64,000 bases of DNA from the NCBI RefSeq assembly GCF_019880365.1, contig NZ_CP082271.1:2604001-2668000 (forward strand). Direction: 5' to 3'. The number at the start of each line of letters is the position of its first letter. Within the stretch, counting starts at the first letter, position 1. Both the position numbers and the translations under genes were made by a program. The notes beneath the pieces were generated by a model, which ran no database searches, was not told the DNA's origin, and was given only the letters and a program-made list of their open reading frames with translations. Shown piece after piece: positions 33,244 to 43,300 of the stretch. The stretch comes from Pseudomonas sp. DNDY-54 (GTDB lineage: Bacteria > Pseudomonadota > Gammaproteobacteria > Pseudomonadales > Pseudomonadaceae).

Positions 33244-34752
33244 ATGCCGATGTTTACCGATCTGTCTGCCGCCGCCGCTCCGGGCAGTGGCGTTTACAAA
33301 CTCCTCGCCCGTGTTGCCGCCGCGTTGCTGACGCTGCCGCTGGCTTTGCCAGTCTCCGCCGAAACGGTTAATCAGACTTTGCCGCCGCGCGTGGCGCAAG
33401 CGCTCAAGGCGAACAAGATAGAAAGCAGCGCACTGTCTGTCGTCATGCTTCCGCTTAACAGTAATGCCTCGCCGACCTTCGTTAACGCTGATGTCTCGGT
33501 CAATCCCGCATCGACCATGAAATTGGTGACAACCTACGCTGCGTTGGAATTGCTCGGCCCCAACCATCAGTGGAAAACCGAATTCTACGCTGACGGGCCT
33601 ATCGAAAGCGGCACACTGAACGGTAACCTGTACCTCAAAGGTGGCGGTGACCCAAAGCTCAATATGGAAAAGCTCTGGCTGTTGCTGCGTGACCTACGCG
33701 CCAACGGCGTCCAGACGGTGACCGGAGATCTGGTACTCGACCGTAGCCATTTTGTTCAACCGACGTTGCCTATTTTCGACGATGACGGGAACGACAAGAA
33801 CAAGCCATTCCTGGTTGGTCCCGACTCGTTGCTGGTAAACCTCAAAGCACTTCGTTTTATTGCTCGCAACGACGCCGGCAAGGTGAACGTCATCGTCGAA
33901 CCGCCGATCGCCACGGTTCGCATCGACAACCGTATTCAGGCACTGCCCAAAGCGAAATGCCCGGGTTGGCCTGACATCCGGTACAACCCGATCGAGGACA
34001 GCGAGGGCGTAACCGTCGTAGTAACGGGCAAACTGCCGGCAGGATGCAGTGGCCAGACCTATCTCTCCGTACTCGACCATCAGCGCTATGCCGCGGGCGC
34101 CGTCCGGGCAATCTGGAAGGAGCTTGGGGGCAGCATCCTCGGCGAGGATCGAGTCGCCCAGGTTCCAGATGAGGCACGGATGATCGCGCGCGCCTATTCA
34201 CCTGACCTCGTGGAAATCATTCGAGACATCAACAAGTACAGCAACAACACAATGGCGAGACAGTTGTTCCTGAGCCTCGGTGCCGAATTCCGCAACGAAG
34301 CGGACGCCGATGACTCCATGGCTGCGCAACGAGTGATTCGCCAATGGCTGGCGAAAAAAGGGCTGATCTCACCACACCTTGTCATTGAAAACGGTTCTGG
34401 TCTGTCACGTGCTGAGCGTGTCAGCGCACGAGAGCTGGCGAGCTTGCTGCAAGCCGCCTGGCAGAGCCCTTACGCTGCCGAGTTCATTTCATCGATGCCG
34501 CTTGCAGCCGTAGACGGCACCATGCGCAAACGCCTGCGCAATACCGGAGTTGCCGGCAAAGCACATATCAAGACCGGAACCCTGAACACGGTGCGGGCAA
34601 TCGCCGGTTATAGCCGCGACAATGATGGAAACACCTGGGCCGTGGTCGCGATCCTCAACCACGCGCGGCCTTGGGGTGCTTCCTCTGTATTGGATCAAGT
34701 CCTGGTCAGTCTCTATAACCGCCCTGCGAATGAAAACACGGCCCAACGCTAG
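33244..34752 (+). CDS. dacB: D-alanyl-D-alanine carboxypeptidase/endopeptidase (PBP4, S13)
   Basis: 502 residues. Periplasmic penicillin-binding protein of family S13, trimming or cleaving peptidoglycan peptide cross-links. Signal peptide to about Ala39. Catalytic motifs are Ser90-x-x-Lys93 in NPASTMKLVTTYAAL, SxN in KYSNNTMARQLF and KTG in AHIKTGTLNTVRAIAGY. The large domain II-III insertion (about 150-290) typical of PBP4 is present (VTGDLVLDRSHF). Class confidence is high; start could also be the ATG at 33250. Confidence 0.94.
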   Translation: MPMFTDLSAAAAPGSGVYKLLARVAAALLTLPLALPVSAETVNQTLPPRVAQALKANKIESSALSVVMLPLNSNASPTFVNADVSVNPASTMKLVTTYAALELLGPNHQWKTEFYADGPIESGTLNGNLYLKGGGDPKLNMEKLWLLLRDLRANGVQTVTGDLVLDRSHFVQPTLPIFDDDGNDKNKPFLVGPDSLLVNLKALRFIARNDAGKVNVIVEPPIATVRIDNRIQALPKAKCPGWPDIRYNPIEDSEGVTVVVTGKLPAGCSGQTYLSVLDHQRYAAGAVRAIWKELGGSILGEDRVAQVPDEARMIARAYSPDLVEIIRDINKYSNNTMARQLFLSLGAEFRNEADADDSMAAQRVIRQWLAKKGLISPHLVIENGSGLSRAERVSARELASLLQAAWQSPYAAEFISSMPLAAVDGTMRKRLRNTGVAGKAHIKTGTLNTVRAIAGYSRDNDGNTWAVVAILNHARPWGASSVLDQVLVSLYNRPANENTAQR

Positions 34753-34862
34753 CCGCGACGCGGACAGACACCACCGGCGTTGGGGCCCGCTGATGGCAGG
34801 TTCAATGCCGCTGAGCACTTAGCAAACCGTCAACGGCAAGACGTGCAGTGCACCTTTCTTGA

Positions 34863-37043
34863 TCACCGGGCCTGGAGCTTCCAGGCTCGGTGAATCTTAC
34901 TGTTGCGCCGGAAGTCTTCATCCAGCGTGGCGCCCGTGATCTCTTCAACCGCGTAACGCTCGGCGATACTTGCGTCCATCGCGAATTTGCGAAAGTTGTT
35001 GGAGAAGTACAACGTGCCACCGCTCGCCAACCGCGCCATGGCCAGATCCAGCAAGGCGACATGGTCGCGTTGAATATCGAATACCCCTTCCATGCGCTTC
35101 GAGTTGGAGAACGTCGGTGGGTCAATGAAGATCAGATCGTACTCCCCGCGATCTTCTTCCAACCAGGCCATCACGTCCGCTTGCTCCAGGCGCTGCCGAT
35201 CGGATAGACCGTTCAGTGCCAGATTGCGGCGGGCCCAGTCCAGGTACGTTTTGGACAGGTCAACACTCGTGGTGCTGCGGGCGCCGCCCTTGGCTGCATG
35301 CACCGTAGCGGTTGCGGTGTAGCAATACAGGTTTAGGAAACGCTTGCCGGCCGCTTCGCGCGCAAGCCGCAAGCGCATCGGCCGATGATCCAGAAACAGC
35401 CCGGTGTCGAGATAGTCCGTGAGGTTTACCAGCAACTTAACGTCGCCCTCCTGGACCTCGAGAAATTCGCCCTGGCTGGCCTGGCGCTCGTACTGACGCG
35501 TCCCGCTCTGGCGCTCGCGCCGCTTCACCACCACTCGATCGCGTGAGACACCCAACGCCTGAGGGATCGCACCCAAGGCATCATAAAGACGCGCCTGGGC
35601 CTTTTCCGGATCAATCGAGCGCGGCGGTGCGTATTCCTGCACGTGCACCCAGTCGCCGTACAGGTCAATGGCCAAAGCATATTCAGGCATGTCGGCATCG
35701 TAGAGCCGGTAGCACTGAATACCGTCTCTGCGTGCCCATTTGCCCAGTAGCTTCAAATTCTTCTGCAGCCGGTTGGCGAACATCTGCCCGCCTTCACTGA
35801 GACGCGCGCGCTCTGCAGCTGGCTCCTCCTCGGTCTTACCCTCAACCGGTGCCTTGCGCTGGCCCGTGACGAACTGCTCGAGCTCCACCTTGATCAGCAA
35901 CAGCTTGCACGGCAGCGCACCATTCCAAAACGCATATTGCTTGTGGCTGCGGATACCCATGCGCTTGCCGAGATCCGGCGCCGACGTCAGAACCGCTGCT
36001 TCCCAGCCGAGGCAAGCCTGCCGCAAGCGTTCCCCCAGATTCTGATAGAGATAGACGAGGCTCGCCTCATCGCCCAGGCGCTCGCCATAGGGCGGGTTAC
36101 AGATAACCAGGCCTTTTTGGTTCTGATCGGGGCGCGGCTCGAACGTGGCCACATCACCCTGATACACACGGATCCAGCTCGCCAGCCCAGCGCGTTCGAT
36201 ATTGTTCTTGGCGGGCTGTATCAGTCGCGGGTCCGCCTCGTAACCCCGGATCCACAGCGGTTGCCGGGCCAACCCCGCTTCGGCACGTGCCTGCGCTTCG
36301 GCATGTAGACGGTTCCACAGGGCTGGAACGTGCCCGAGCCATGCAGTAAAGCCCCAGCGCTCGCGACGCAGGTTGGGTGCGATGTCGGCCGCGATCATGG
36401 CGCCTTCAATCAGGAATGTGCCGACGCCACACATGGGGTCCGTCAGGGCACCACCGGCAGCGGCGATGCGAGGCCAACCTGCACGGATCAGGACGGCGGC
36501 CGCAAGATTTTCTTTCAACGGCGCGGCGCCCTGCTGCAGGCGATAGCCGCGCTGGTGCAAGCTGTGGCCCGAGAGATCCAGAGACAGAACCGCCTGACCG
36601 CGATCCAGACGCAAGTGCACCCGAAGGTCGGGGTTCAGCTTGTCGATGCTGGGACGCTCGCCCGTTGCTGTACGGAGCTTATCGACGATCGCGTCTTTGA
36701 CCTTCAGTGCGCCGAAGTGCGTATTGTCGATTCCCGATCCGTGTCCGCTGAACTCCACGGCAAGGCTACCTGTGGCTTGGAGGTGCTCCGACCAATCGAC
36801 CTGACGAACCCCTTCATACAACGTTTCCGCATTGGTCGTGGCGAAACGATCAATTACCAGGAGCACCCGATTGGCCAGGCGAGACCAGAGACACAGCCGA
36901 TAGGCCACTTCCATTCCAGCGAACCCGCGGACAGCGGCGGTCTGCTCACGTGCCTCCTCCAGTCCGAGTCCGATGGCCTCGTCAAGCAACAAGCCTTCGA
37001 GGCCTTTGGGGCAGGTGAGAATTAGTTCGTGGCGATCAGTCAT
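34863..37043 (-). CDS. rlmL: 23S rRNA methyltransferase RlmKL
   Basis: 726 residues, a fusion enzyme. N-terminal THUMP domain (about 50-160) and the RlmL methyltransferase with LTDPMCGVGTFLIEGAMIA and the catalytic NPPYGERLG make m2G2445; the C-terminal RlmK domain with LNLYCYTATATVHAAKGGA and FIDPPTFSNSKRM makes m7G2069 (E. coli numbering). ATG 37043 gives the family N terminus MTDRHELILTCPKGLEGLL; the longer frame is rejected. Divergent from rmf, another ribosome-linked gene. Confidence 0.95.
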   Translation of the reverse strand: MTDRHELILTCPKGLEGLLLDEAIGLGLEEAREQTAAVRGFAGMEVAYRLCLWSRLANRVLLVIDRFATTNAETLYEGVRQVDWSEHLQATGSLAVEFSGHGSGIDNTHFGALKVKDAIVDKLRTATGERPSIDKLNPDLRVHLRLDRGQAVLSLDLSGHSLHQRGYRLQQGAAPLKENLAAAVLIRAGWPRIAAAGGALTDPMCGVGTFLIEGAMIAADIAPNLRRERWGFTAWLGHVPALWNRLHAEAQARAEAGLARQPLWIRGYEADPRLIQPAKNNIERAGLASWIRVYQGDVATFEPRPDQNQKGLVICNPPYGERLGDEASLVYLYQNLGERLRQACLGWEAAVLTSAPDLGKRMGIRSHKQYAFWNGALPCKLLLIKVELEQFVTGQRKAPVEGKTEEEPAAERARLSEGGQMFANRLQKNLKLLGKWARRDGIQCYRLYDADMPEYALAIDLYGDWVHVQEYAPPRSIDPEKAQARLYDALGAIPQALGVSRDRVVVKRRERQSGTRQYERQASQGEFLEVQEGDVKLLVNLTDYLDTGLFLDHRPMRLRLAREAAGKRFLNLYCYTATATVHAAKGGARSTTSVDLSKTYLDWARRNLALNGLSDRQRLEQADVMAWLEEDRGEYDLIFIDPPTFSNSKRMEGVFDIQRDHVALLDLAMARLASGGTLYFSNNFRKFAMDASIAERYAVEEITGATLDEDFRRNSKIHRAWKLQAR

Positions 37044-37395
37044 GACGTGTCCAGAATGTATTAGATCCGTTGGGGATTGATTATCCGGATCTCGTTTCGA
37101 TAGATTCGCGGCTCCGATCGTTTTTCGTCGGGAAGCGTCCGCGCCAGTGGGGCGATGGCACCACAAGAGGCGCGTCTCGCGTGCCTTATGGGCAGCACTA
37201 CGGTTTGTTTACTTGCTTATGACAAAACGATCATTCCCGCCTCGGAGTCATTGGGTTAGAACTCGACTCAGTCCGGCATCGCAACGATGCCGGTAGAACC
37301 CCGCCACGCCGGCAGCGGGCTTCGCTGGCAGTCTATCTGCCGATCTCGCCATGAGGTCAACAGGAACACCAGTCAACCACTGAGGGCAATACCCA
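37044..37395. other. 352-bp region between rlmL and rmf with hairpins
   Basis: Holds a perfect 9-bp stem CCGGCATCG-CAA-CGATGCCGG at 37273-37293, about 100 bp before rmf, and a weaker CAGCG-GGCTT-CGCTG hairpin after it. The first could be in the rmf 5' leader or be a protein site. No promoter motif that I would assign. Confidence 0.55.
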
Positions 37396-37611
37396 ATGAG
37401 AAGACTCAAGCGTGATCCGATGGAACGAGCGTTTCTACGCGGTTATCAGCATGGCATACACGGTAAATCTCGCGATCTCTGTCCTTTTTCCCACCCTGAG
37501 GTGCGCCAAGCCTGGATTAACGGCTGGCGGGAGGGTCGCGGCGACAACTGGGACGGTCTGACCGGCGCCGCCGGTCTTCATCGACTGAACGAACTCCACG
37601 CGGTCGGTTAA
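37396..37611 (+). CDS. rmf: Ribosome modulation factor
   Basis: 71 residues with the RMF signature: MRRLKRDPMERAFLRGYQHG, the CPFSHPEVRQAWINGWREG motif, and a C-terminal Leu-rich end. RMF dimerises 70S ribosomes into 100S hibernating particles in stationary phase, acting with HPF. Size is slightly larger than E. coli RMF (55). The gene is alone; a hairpin in the long leader may control it. Confidence 0.95.
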   Translation: MRRLKRDPMERAFLRGYQHGIHGKSRDLCPFSHPEVRQAWINGWREGRGDNWDGLTGAAGLHRLNELHAVG

Positions 37612-37668
37612 CACCATTACCCCGACTTCATCTGGCACGCCCCACCCGGGCGGCGGGCTTTAGGCCCC

Positions 37669-37689
37669 GGGGCTCCTATCTGGAGCCCC
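37669..37689. terminator. Hairpin between rmf and pyrD
   Basis: 8-bp stem GGGGCTCC-TATCT-GGAGCCCC between convergent genes. There is no T-run on the plus side, so termination is uncertain. Confidence 0.45.
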
Positions 37690-37701
37690 ACCAGGCAAAA
37701 C

Positions 37702-38742
37702 CTAACGGTTTACTTCTTTCCGAGACTGCAACGCAGCGATGGCATCGACTGCCTGTCGTATCAATGCCGGGCCTCTGTAAATAAACCCCGTGTACAGCTG
37801 CACCAGACTTGCCCCGGCCTCGATCTTTTCCGCTGCATGTCGCCCTTCCGTGATGCCCCCCACCGCGATGATGGGCAAGCGCCCAGACAGCGTTTCAGCC
37901 AGAACCCTGACTGTGTGCGTACTTTTGTCACGCACCGGCGCCCCCGAAAGCCCCCCGGCTTCATCGGCGTGCGCAAGTCCGGCAACCCCGTCTCGACCGA
38001 GCGTCGTATTGGTCGCAATGATCGCGTCCATTCCCGCTTGAAAAACCGCCTCACCAACGAGTGCGATCTCTTCATCGGTCATGTCGGGCGCAATCTTGAT
38101 GGCGAGCGGCACACGCTTGCCATGCAGCACCTCGAGGTCCTCACGACGTTGGCCGATAGCATCGAGCAGCTGCTTGAGCGAATCACCGAACTGCAGGCTA
38201 CGAAGCCCCGGTGTGTTAGGCGAGCTGACATTCACTGTGACGTAACTCGCCTGATGGTAGACCTTGTCCAGACACAGCAGATAGTCGTCCTGCGCACGCT
38301 CGACCGGCGTATCGAAATTTTTGCCGATATTGATGCCCAGAATGCCCTTGAAACGGGCTGCGTCGACACGCTCCAGCAGGGCGTCAACGCCATGGTTGTT
38401 GAAACCCATACGGTTAATGATGGCTTCGGCTTCCGGTAGACGGAAGATCCGCGGTTTGGGATTACCAGGCTGCGGTCTCGGCGTGACAGTGCCCACTTCG
38501 ACAAAACCAAACCCCAACTGGGACATCCCGCAAATCGCCTCGCCGTTCTTGTCCAGTCCTGCCGCCAGTCCGACCGGGTTGGGAAAGTCCAACCCCATCA
38601 CTCGCACCGGGAAATGAGCCGGTGCCTTGGACAGCACGGCGTTCAACCCCAGACGGCCGCCGGCGCCGATCAGATCGATCGACAACTCATGGGAAGTCTC
38701 AGGGGTAAATTTGAACAGCAACTGGCGGGCCAGGTTATACAT
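37702..38742 (-). CDS. pyrD: Dihydroorotate dehydrogenase (quinone, class 2)
   Basis: 346 residues. Membrane-associated class 2 enzyme oxidising dihydroorotate to orotate with quinone, in pyrimidine synthesis. The N-terminal membrane-binding helices (YNLARQLLFKFTPETSHE), the FMN-barrel core (PNPVGLAAGLDKNGE; NPKPRIFRLPEAEAIINRMG) and the catalytic VNVSSPNTPGLRSLQFG loop (Ser nucleophile, typical of class 2) are visible, with LPIIAVGGITEGRHA and VQLYTGFIYRGP at the phosphate site. Single gene. Confidence 0.97.
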   Translation of the reverse strand: MYNLARQLLFKFTPETSHELSIDLIGAGGRLGLNAVLSKAPAHFPVRVMGLDFPNPVGLAAGLDKNGEAICGMSQLGFGFVEVGTVTPRPQPGNPKPRIFRLPEAEAIINRMGFNNHGVDALLERVDAARFKGILGINIGKNFDTPVERAQDDYLLCLDKVYHQASYVTVNVSSPNTPGLRSLQFGDSLKQLLDAIGQRREDLEVLHGKRVPLAIKIAPDMTDEEIALVGEAVFQAGMDAIIATNTTLGRDGVAGLAHADEAGGLSGAPVRDKSTHTVRVLAETLSGRLPIIAVGGITEGRHAAEKIEAGASLVQLYTGFIYRGPALIRQAVDAIAALQSRKEVNR

Positions 38743-38842
38743 ACGCAGCCTAGATCCTGGAAAGTGTGGCGCGGGAGTATAGCAGGCGCGCTGGCTCCAA
38801 GCGGGCCGTACGCGGGACTACGGCCCTGAAAGCGGGAACGGG

Positions 38843-39064
38843 CTAATCGAGCCGGCGTAATCTAACCAACTTGCCCTCAGGGGCGAATTCCATTTCGAAT
38901 GAACCAAACACACCTGCCGTTGTCAGAAAGGGTCGCAGATGATGTGCCGGCAGGCTGACAGTGCGGCCTTCCCGGCTCTTGATCAGGATACGATTCGCGC
39001 GTCCCTGGTACACCGCCAGCAGTTTTTCGGCGGGTAGCGCAATATCCAGCACGAGGCTTGGCAT
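38843..39064 (-). CDS. DUF2835 family protein
   Basis: 73 residues: PSLVLDIALPAEKLLAVYQG, then VSLPAHHLRPFLTTAGVFGS and a final EGKLVRLRRLD. Small all-beta domain family found in pseudomonads and relatives, function unknown. It lies 100 bp upstream of pyrD on the same strand and could be cotranscribed. Confidence 0.82.
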   Translation of the reverse strand: MPSLVLDIALPAEKLLAVYQGRANRILIKSREGRTVSLPAHHLRPFLTTAGVFGSFEMEFAPEGKLVRLRRLD

Positions 39065-39231
39065 GGAGGCTCCTCAATGATCAACGCAGCGATTTTGCCA
39101 TATTGGTACGCGGTCGGTGTCGCTAGACAGCGACCAAGATCTCTCATCTTCCAACAAAAGCGCAGCAAACACGGTGCACAGCCTCGTTGGCTCTGCCACA
39201 CTTCGGCCGTTGACCTACGCGTTCATCCACT

Positions 39232-40155
39232 ATGATGAGCCTGCCCGAGCCGATGCCGCCTGTGACTTCCCGAATCGTTAGATTTGCCCAACGCCTTGGA
39301 CTGACCGGCAAATCGCCGCGCCAGATCATTGAACACGCGAGCCAGATCAGATTGCCCTTCGCTCCGCTTTCCGAGCCGGCGGCGAGCATCTTCTGGCATG
39401 ACGGCCCATGTCTACAGCGATTTGTCGACCTTCCCAGAAGCGCGCTTTCGGGACCGATTCAAGAAGACAAAGCCCGCGCTCGTGCGGCCTTGACCCGGCT
39501 GGTCCGTCAGGAACAGAGCACTCATGCAGCACTCGACCTGCGCCAGATAGATGGTCTCGGCGGGCAGAACGCCGATGGCAGGACCTATCCCACGTTCGAA
39601 GCGTTCGCGGCGACACCCGCCTGCCGCCAGCTCCGCGTCATCAGCTACAAGGATTTTGTGCGGACCCTCTCCATCGCCCTGCCCGACTACCAAGCGCAAG
39701 CACCGATTGAGCTTCGTCAAGCCAGCTGGCTCGGGGAGCGGATTTACTGGTCGGGCGAGCATCATGCCGAAGCCTTCGCCTGCGCCATTGCGTATGCGCG
39801 GCTGAGAGGGCTTGAGGTAAGCCTGCCATGCGAACTGATTGATTACCGTCTTGATGCGAGCGGATTGCACGCGCTGGATAATGACTATCATGCGGTCACC
39901 ATGCCTGCGCAGGCCTGGAATAACCGAGTGTTCATGAGTCTGCTTCTCGACGCGAAGATTCCTTACGCGCGTCTGACACTGTTGCGCAACGCCGATAACT
40001 CCGAGTTGCTCCTGCTGGAAAAAAGGCAACCCGCCGCCAACGCTCTTGGCGAAGGTCTCAAGCTTGCCGGGGCACCGGATATGGTTCGTTATCTGCGCGA
40101 TCTGCCACAAATTACCCGCTTCCGCCTTGGCAATCGCACGACACTGATCGACTGA
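39232..40155 (+). CDS. Conserved protein of unknown function (possibly DUF6685)
   Basis: 307 residues, no signal peptide, no transmembrane helix and no catalytic motif I can name. Notable segments are FAQRLGLTGKSPRQIIEHA near the start, LPDYQAQAPIELRQASWLGE in the middle, and RIYWSGEHHAEAFACAIAYA with two adjacent His. I associate it with a Pseudomonas-restricted family but that is from memory. ATG 39232 is followed by a second ATG at 39235; no ribosome-binding site is clear. Third-base GC is normal for the window, so it is not a recent import. Confidence 0.7.
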   Translation: MMSLPEPMPPVTSRIVRFAQRLGLTGKSPRQIIEHASQIRLPFAPLSEPAASIFWHDGPCLQRFVDLPRSALSGPIQEDKARARAALTRLVRQEQSTHAALDLRQIDGLGGQNADGRTYPTFEAFAATPACRQLRVISYKDFVRTLSIALPDYQAQAPIELRQASWLGERIYWSGEHHAEAFACAIAYARLRGLEVSLPCELIDYRLDASGLHALDNDYHAVTMPAQAWNNRVFMSLLLDAKIPYARLTLLRNADNSELLLLEKRQPAANALGEGLKLAGAPDMVRYLRDLPQITRFRLGNRTTLID

Positions 40156-40231
40156 CACGCTGACCAGCAGCACCGTGTCGAAGGCAACCTGCCAACAGTC
40201 AGCGAAACACGGTGCGCCCGTAGTGGATAAA

Positions 40232-40301
40232 AAACGCCGATGCATAGCACCGGCGTTTGGCGTGTATTGAGCTACACGCCGCCAGAAAAATCTGGCGGCG
40301 T
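40232..40301 (-). terminator. Two hairpins after the glutamate dehydrogenase gene
   Basis: On the minus strand, a perfect 11-bp stem with an A/T loop (40276-40286 with 40291-40301) lies 5 nt after the stop, then AAACGCCG-11 nt-CGGCGTTT followed by TTTATCC (40232-40258) forms an intrinsic terminator. The first may stabilise the 3' end. Confidence 0.75.
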
Positions 40302-40306
40302 ACGCA

Positions 40307-43300
40307 CTAGCGTCGCGCTGTCTCCAACGCTAAATCCTGCAGTTCGCGGCCGGCTACTGCATACATTGCATAATCCACGCTGCTGGCACTCCGGAGCTCG
40401 ACCAGCATCCGCCGCCAACGCTCGACCTGGTATTCGCGTTGCTCCAACCAGAGCTGAACCCGGGCATCGAGATCGTCAGGCGCGTCGCTCATCTGCAGCA
40501 CTGATACCGTAATGGCGCGCTGCTGACTGTCCAGATCATCGCGAAAGCCCTCGCGCGCCAGCGCTTGCCAGTTGTTCTCGACCGGCAGCCCTGTGATCTG
40601 CTGCAGATACCACGGTAGCTCCAGTGCGCCCCCGACAGCGAAATAGGCCGCGGCGACATCCGCCGGCGGCTGACCGGTTTCGTCGGCCGCTTCCAGAATC
40701 GGAAGCAGCGTATACAGGTGATTGGTCCCGGCCACCATACGCGCCAACAACTCGGGCACACCGGCCTCGGTATACCGCTCGTACCGAGCCTGCCAGAGGT
40801 CGCGCGTTCCGCCTTGCAACAGCGCATCGAGCTTCAGCCCGAGTGCAGCCACACGCGGTCCGAAATGACCAACGTCACGCGCCGCATCCAGCTCGTTCCG
40901 GCGGTTGCGCAAGAACCAGCGGGTAGCCCGGCGACCCAACCGCATGAGCTCATCCATAAGGACGAGCTGAAGTTCGGCAGGCACCTTGTAGTCCAGCGCC
41001 TCGATCTGGCGGAACCAGTGAGGCAGATGGAAGATGTCACGCACGATCACATAGGCGCCCGCAACGTTCGCGGCGCTAAGCCCAGTCGCTTCTCTGAGCC
41101 GCTGTACAAAGGTCAGGCCCATGTTGTTGATCAGGTCATTGGCGATCTGCGTGCTGACGATTTCGCGCTTGAGGCGGTGTTGCAGCATTGCACCGCGATA
41201 CTGCTCGGCCAGCAGTTGCGGGAACGCGCTTTCCATGTCTCGCGTGAGATAGGCATCGTCGGGCACGCGGGATTGCAGCAGCGCCTCCTTCAGCTCGATC
41301 TTGCTGTATGAGATAAGCACCGACAGCTCCGCGCGAGTGAGGCCCTTCCCCAGATTGGCGCGCTCGGCCAACGCTTCATCGCTGGGCAGAAACTCAAGGG
41401 CGCGATCCAGCAGCCCACTGGTTTCAAGCGCGCTGATCAGGCGCTTGTATTCCCCGCCGCCCTCTTGTGCACGCCGCTCAGCCTGTGACAACGCCTGGGT
41501 TTGCTTGTAGTTGTCATGCAACACCAGCTCGGCCACCGCATCGGTCATCTCGAACAGCAACTGATCGCGCTGCTTGCCGGTCATGTCTCCCGCGCCGACG
41601 ATTTCGTTGAGCAGGATCTTGATGTTGACCTCATGATCCGAGCAATTAACGCCACCCGCGTTGTCGATGAAGTCGGTGTTCGCCGCGCCGCCGTGCAGAC
41701 AATATTCAACGCGGCCCAGTTGGGTGACACCGAGGTTGCCCCCCTCACCGATGACCTTTGCTCGCACGTCGTTGCCGTTGACGCGTAACACGTCGTTGGC
41801 CTTATCGCCGACGTCGGCATGACTCTCCAGGCTGCTCTTGATGTAGGTGCCGATGCCACCGTTCCAAAGCAGATCCACCGGAGCCTTGAGCAACGCATGA
41901 ATCAGTTCGGCCGGGGTAAGTTGATCCGCTTCGATATCGAAGCGCGCCTTCATCTGAGGGGTGATATCGATGCGCTTGGCCGCACGCGAAAACACGCCGC
42001 CGCCGGCCGAAATCAGTGAGGCATCGTAGTCCGCCCATGATGACCGGGGCAGATCAAACAGACGCTTACGCTCGATAAAACTTCGTGCCGCATCCGGATC
42101 CGGGTCGATGAAGATGTGCAGATGGTTGAATGCTGCCACCAACTGCAAGGTTTCGGACATCAGCAAACCATTGCCGAACACATCGCCCGCCATGTCGCCG
42201 ATGCCAATCACGCTGACTGGATCACGCTGAACATCGACACCGCGCTCTCGGAAATGCCGTTGCACTGAGACCCAGGCGCCCTTGGCTGTGATACCCATTT
42301 TCTTGTGGTCGTAGCCCGCCGACCCGCCGGACGCAAAGGCATCACCCAGCCAGAAGTCATACTCGGCGGCGATGCCGTTGGCGATGTCGGAGAAGGTCGC
42401 GGTGCCCTTGTCCGCCGCTACCACGAGGTAGGGATCGTCTTCGTCATAGCGCAGCACATTGAGGGGTGGTACCACATGGCCGTCTTTCAGGTTGTCAGTG
42501 ATGTCCAACAAGCCACTGATGAAGATGCGATAGCAAGCAATGCCCTCGGCCAGCACCTCATCACGCGAGCCACTGGTCGGCAGCCGGCGCGGCACAAAAC
42601 CACCCTTGGCGCCGCCCGGCACGATGATCGCGTTCTTCACCTGCTGCGCTTTTACCAGCCCCAGCACTTCGGTGCGGTAATCTTCTTCGCGGTCCGACCA
42701 ACGCAGCCCGCCGCGGGCCACTTTGCCCCCGCGCAGATGCACGCCTTCAACCCGCGGCGAGTAAACAAAAATTTCGAACTTTGGTGCCGGACGTGGCATC
42801 TCCGGAATCGAGCGAGGGTCGAGCTTGAAGCTGAAGTAGCTCTTGGGCTTGCCGCCGGCATCGGTCTGGTAGAAGTTGGTTCGCAGGGTTGCTTTGATCA
42901 ACGCCAGGTAGCGGCGAAGAATGCGGTCCTCGTTGAGTACAGCAACGTCATCCAGCGCGGTGGTGATCGCTTGCTCCAGCCGCCCCTGCTTGTCAGCCAG
43001 GTCTTCCTCGCCAAGCTTGCGCGCCAGATAGAAGCGCATTCTGAACAGGCGCACCAGCTCACGTGCGATATCGGTATGGTTGAGCAACGCACTGGCGATA
43101 TAGCCCAGATCGAAGCCCATTCGAATCTGCTTGAGATAACGGCCATACGCCCGCAGCAGCGCCACCTCGCGCCAGGTCAGTCCGGCGGTCAATACCAGTC
43201 GGTTGAAGGCATCGTTCTCCGCCTGCCCGTTATGGATCGCAATGAACGCGTCTTGCAACGGCTCATTGATCTCCATCAGATCTATCTCCAAACCCTCCGC

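Noticed and set aside
39412..40245. 277-codon minus-strand frame opposite the DUF6685-like gene
   Set aside because: The plus-strand frame has the more natural composition and start; neither has strong family evidence, but two overlapping genes is unlikely.
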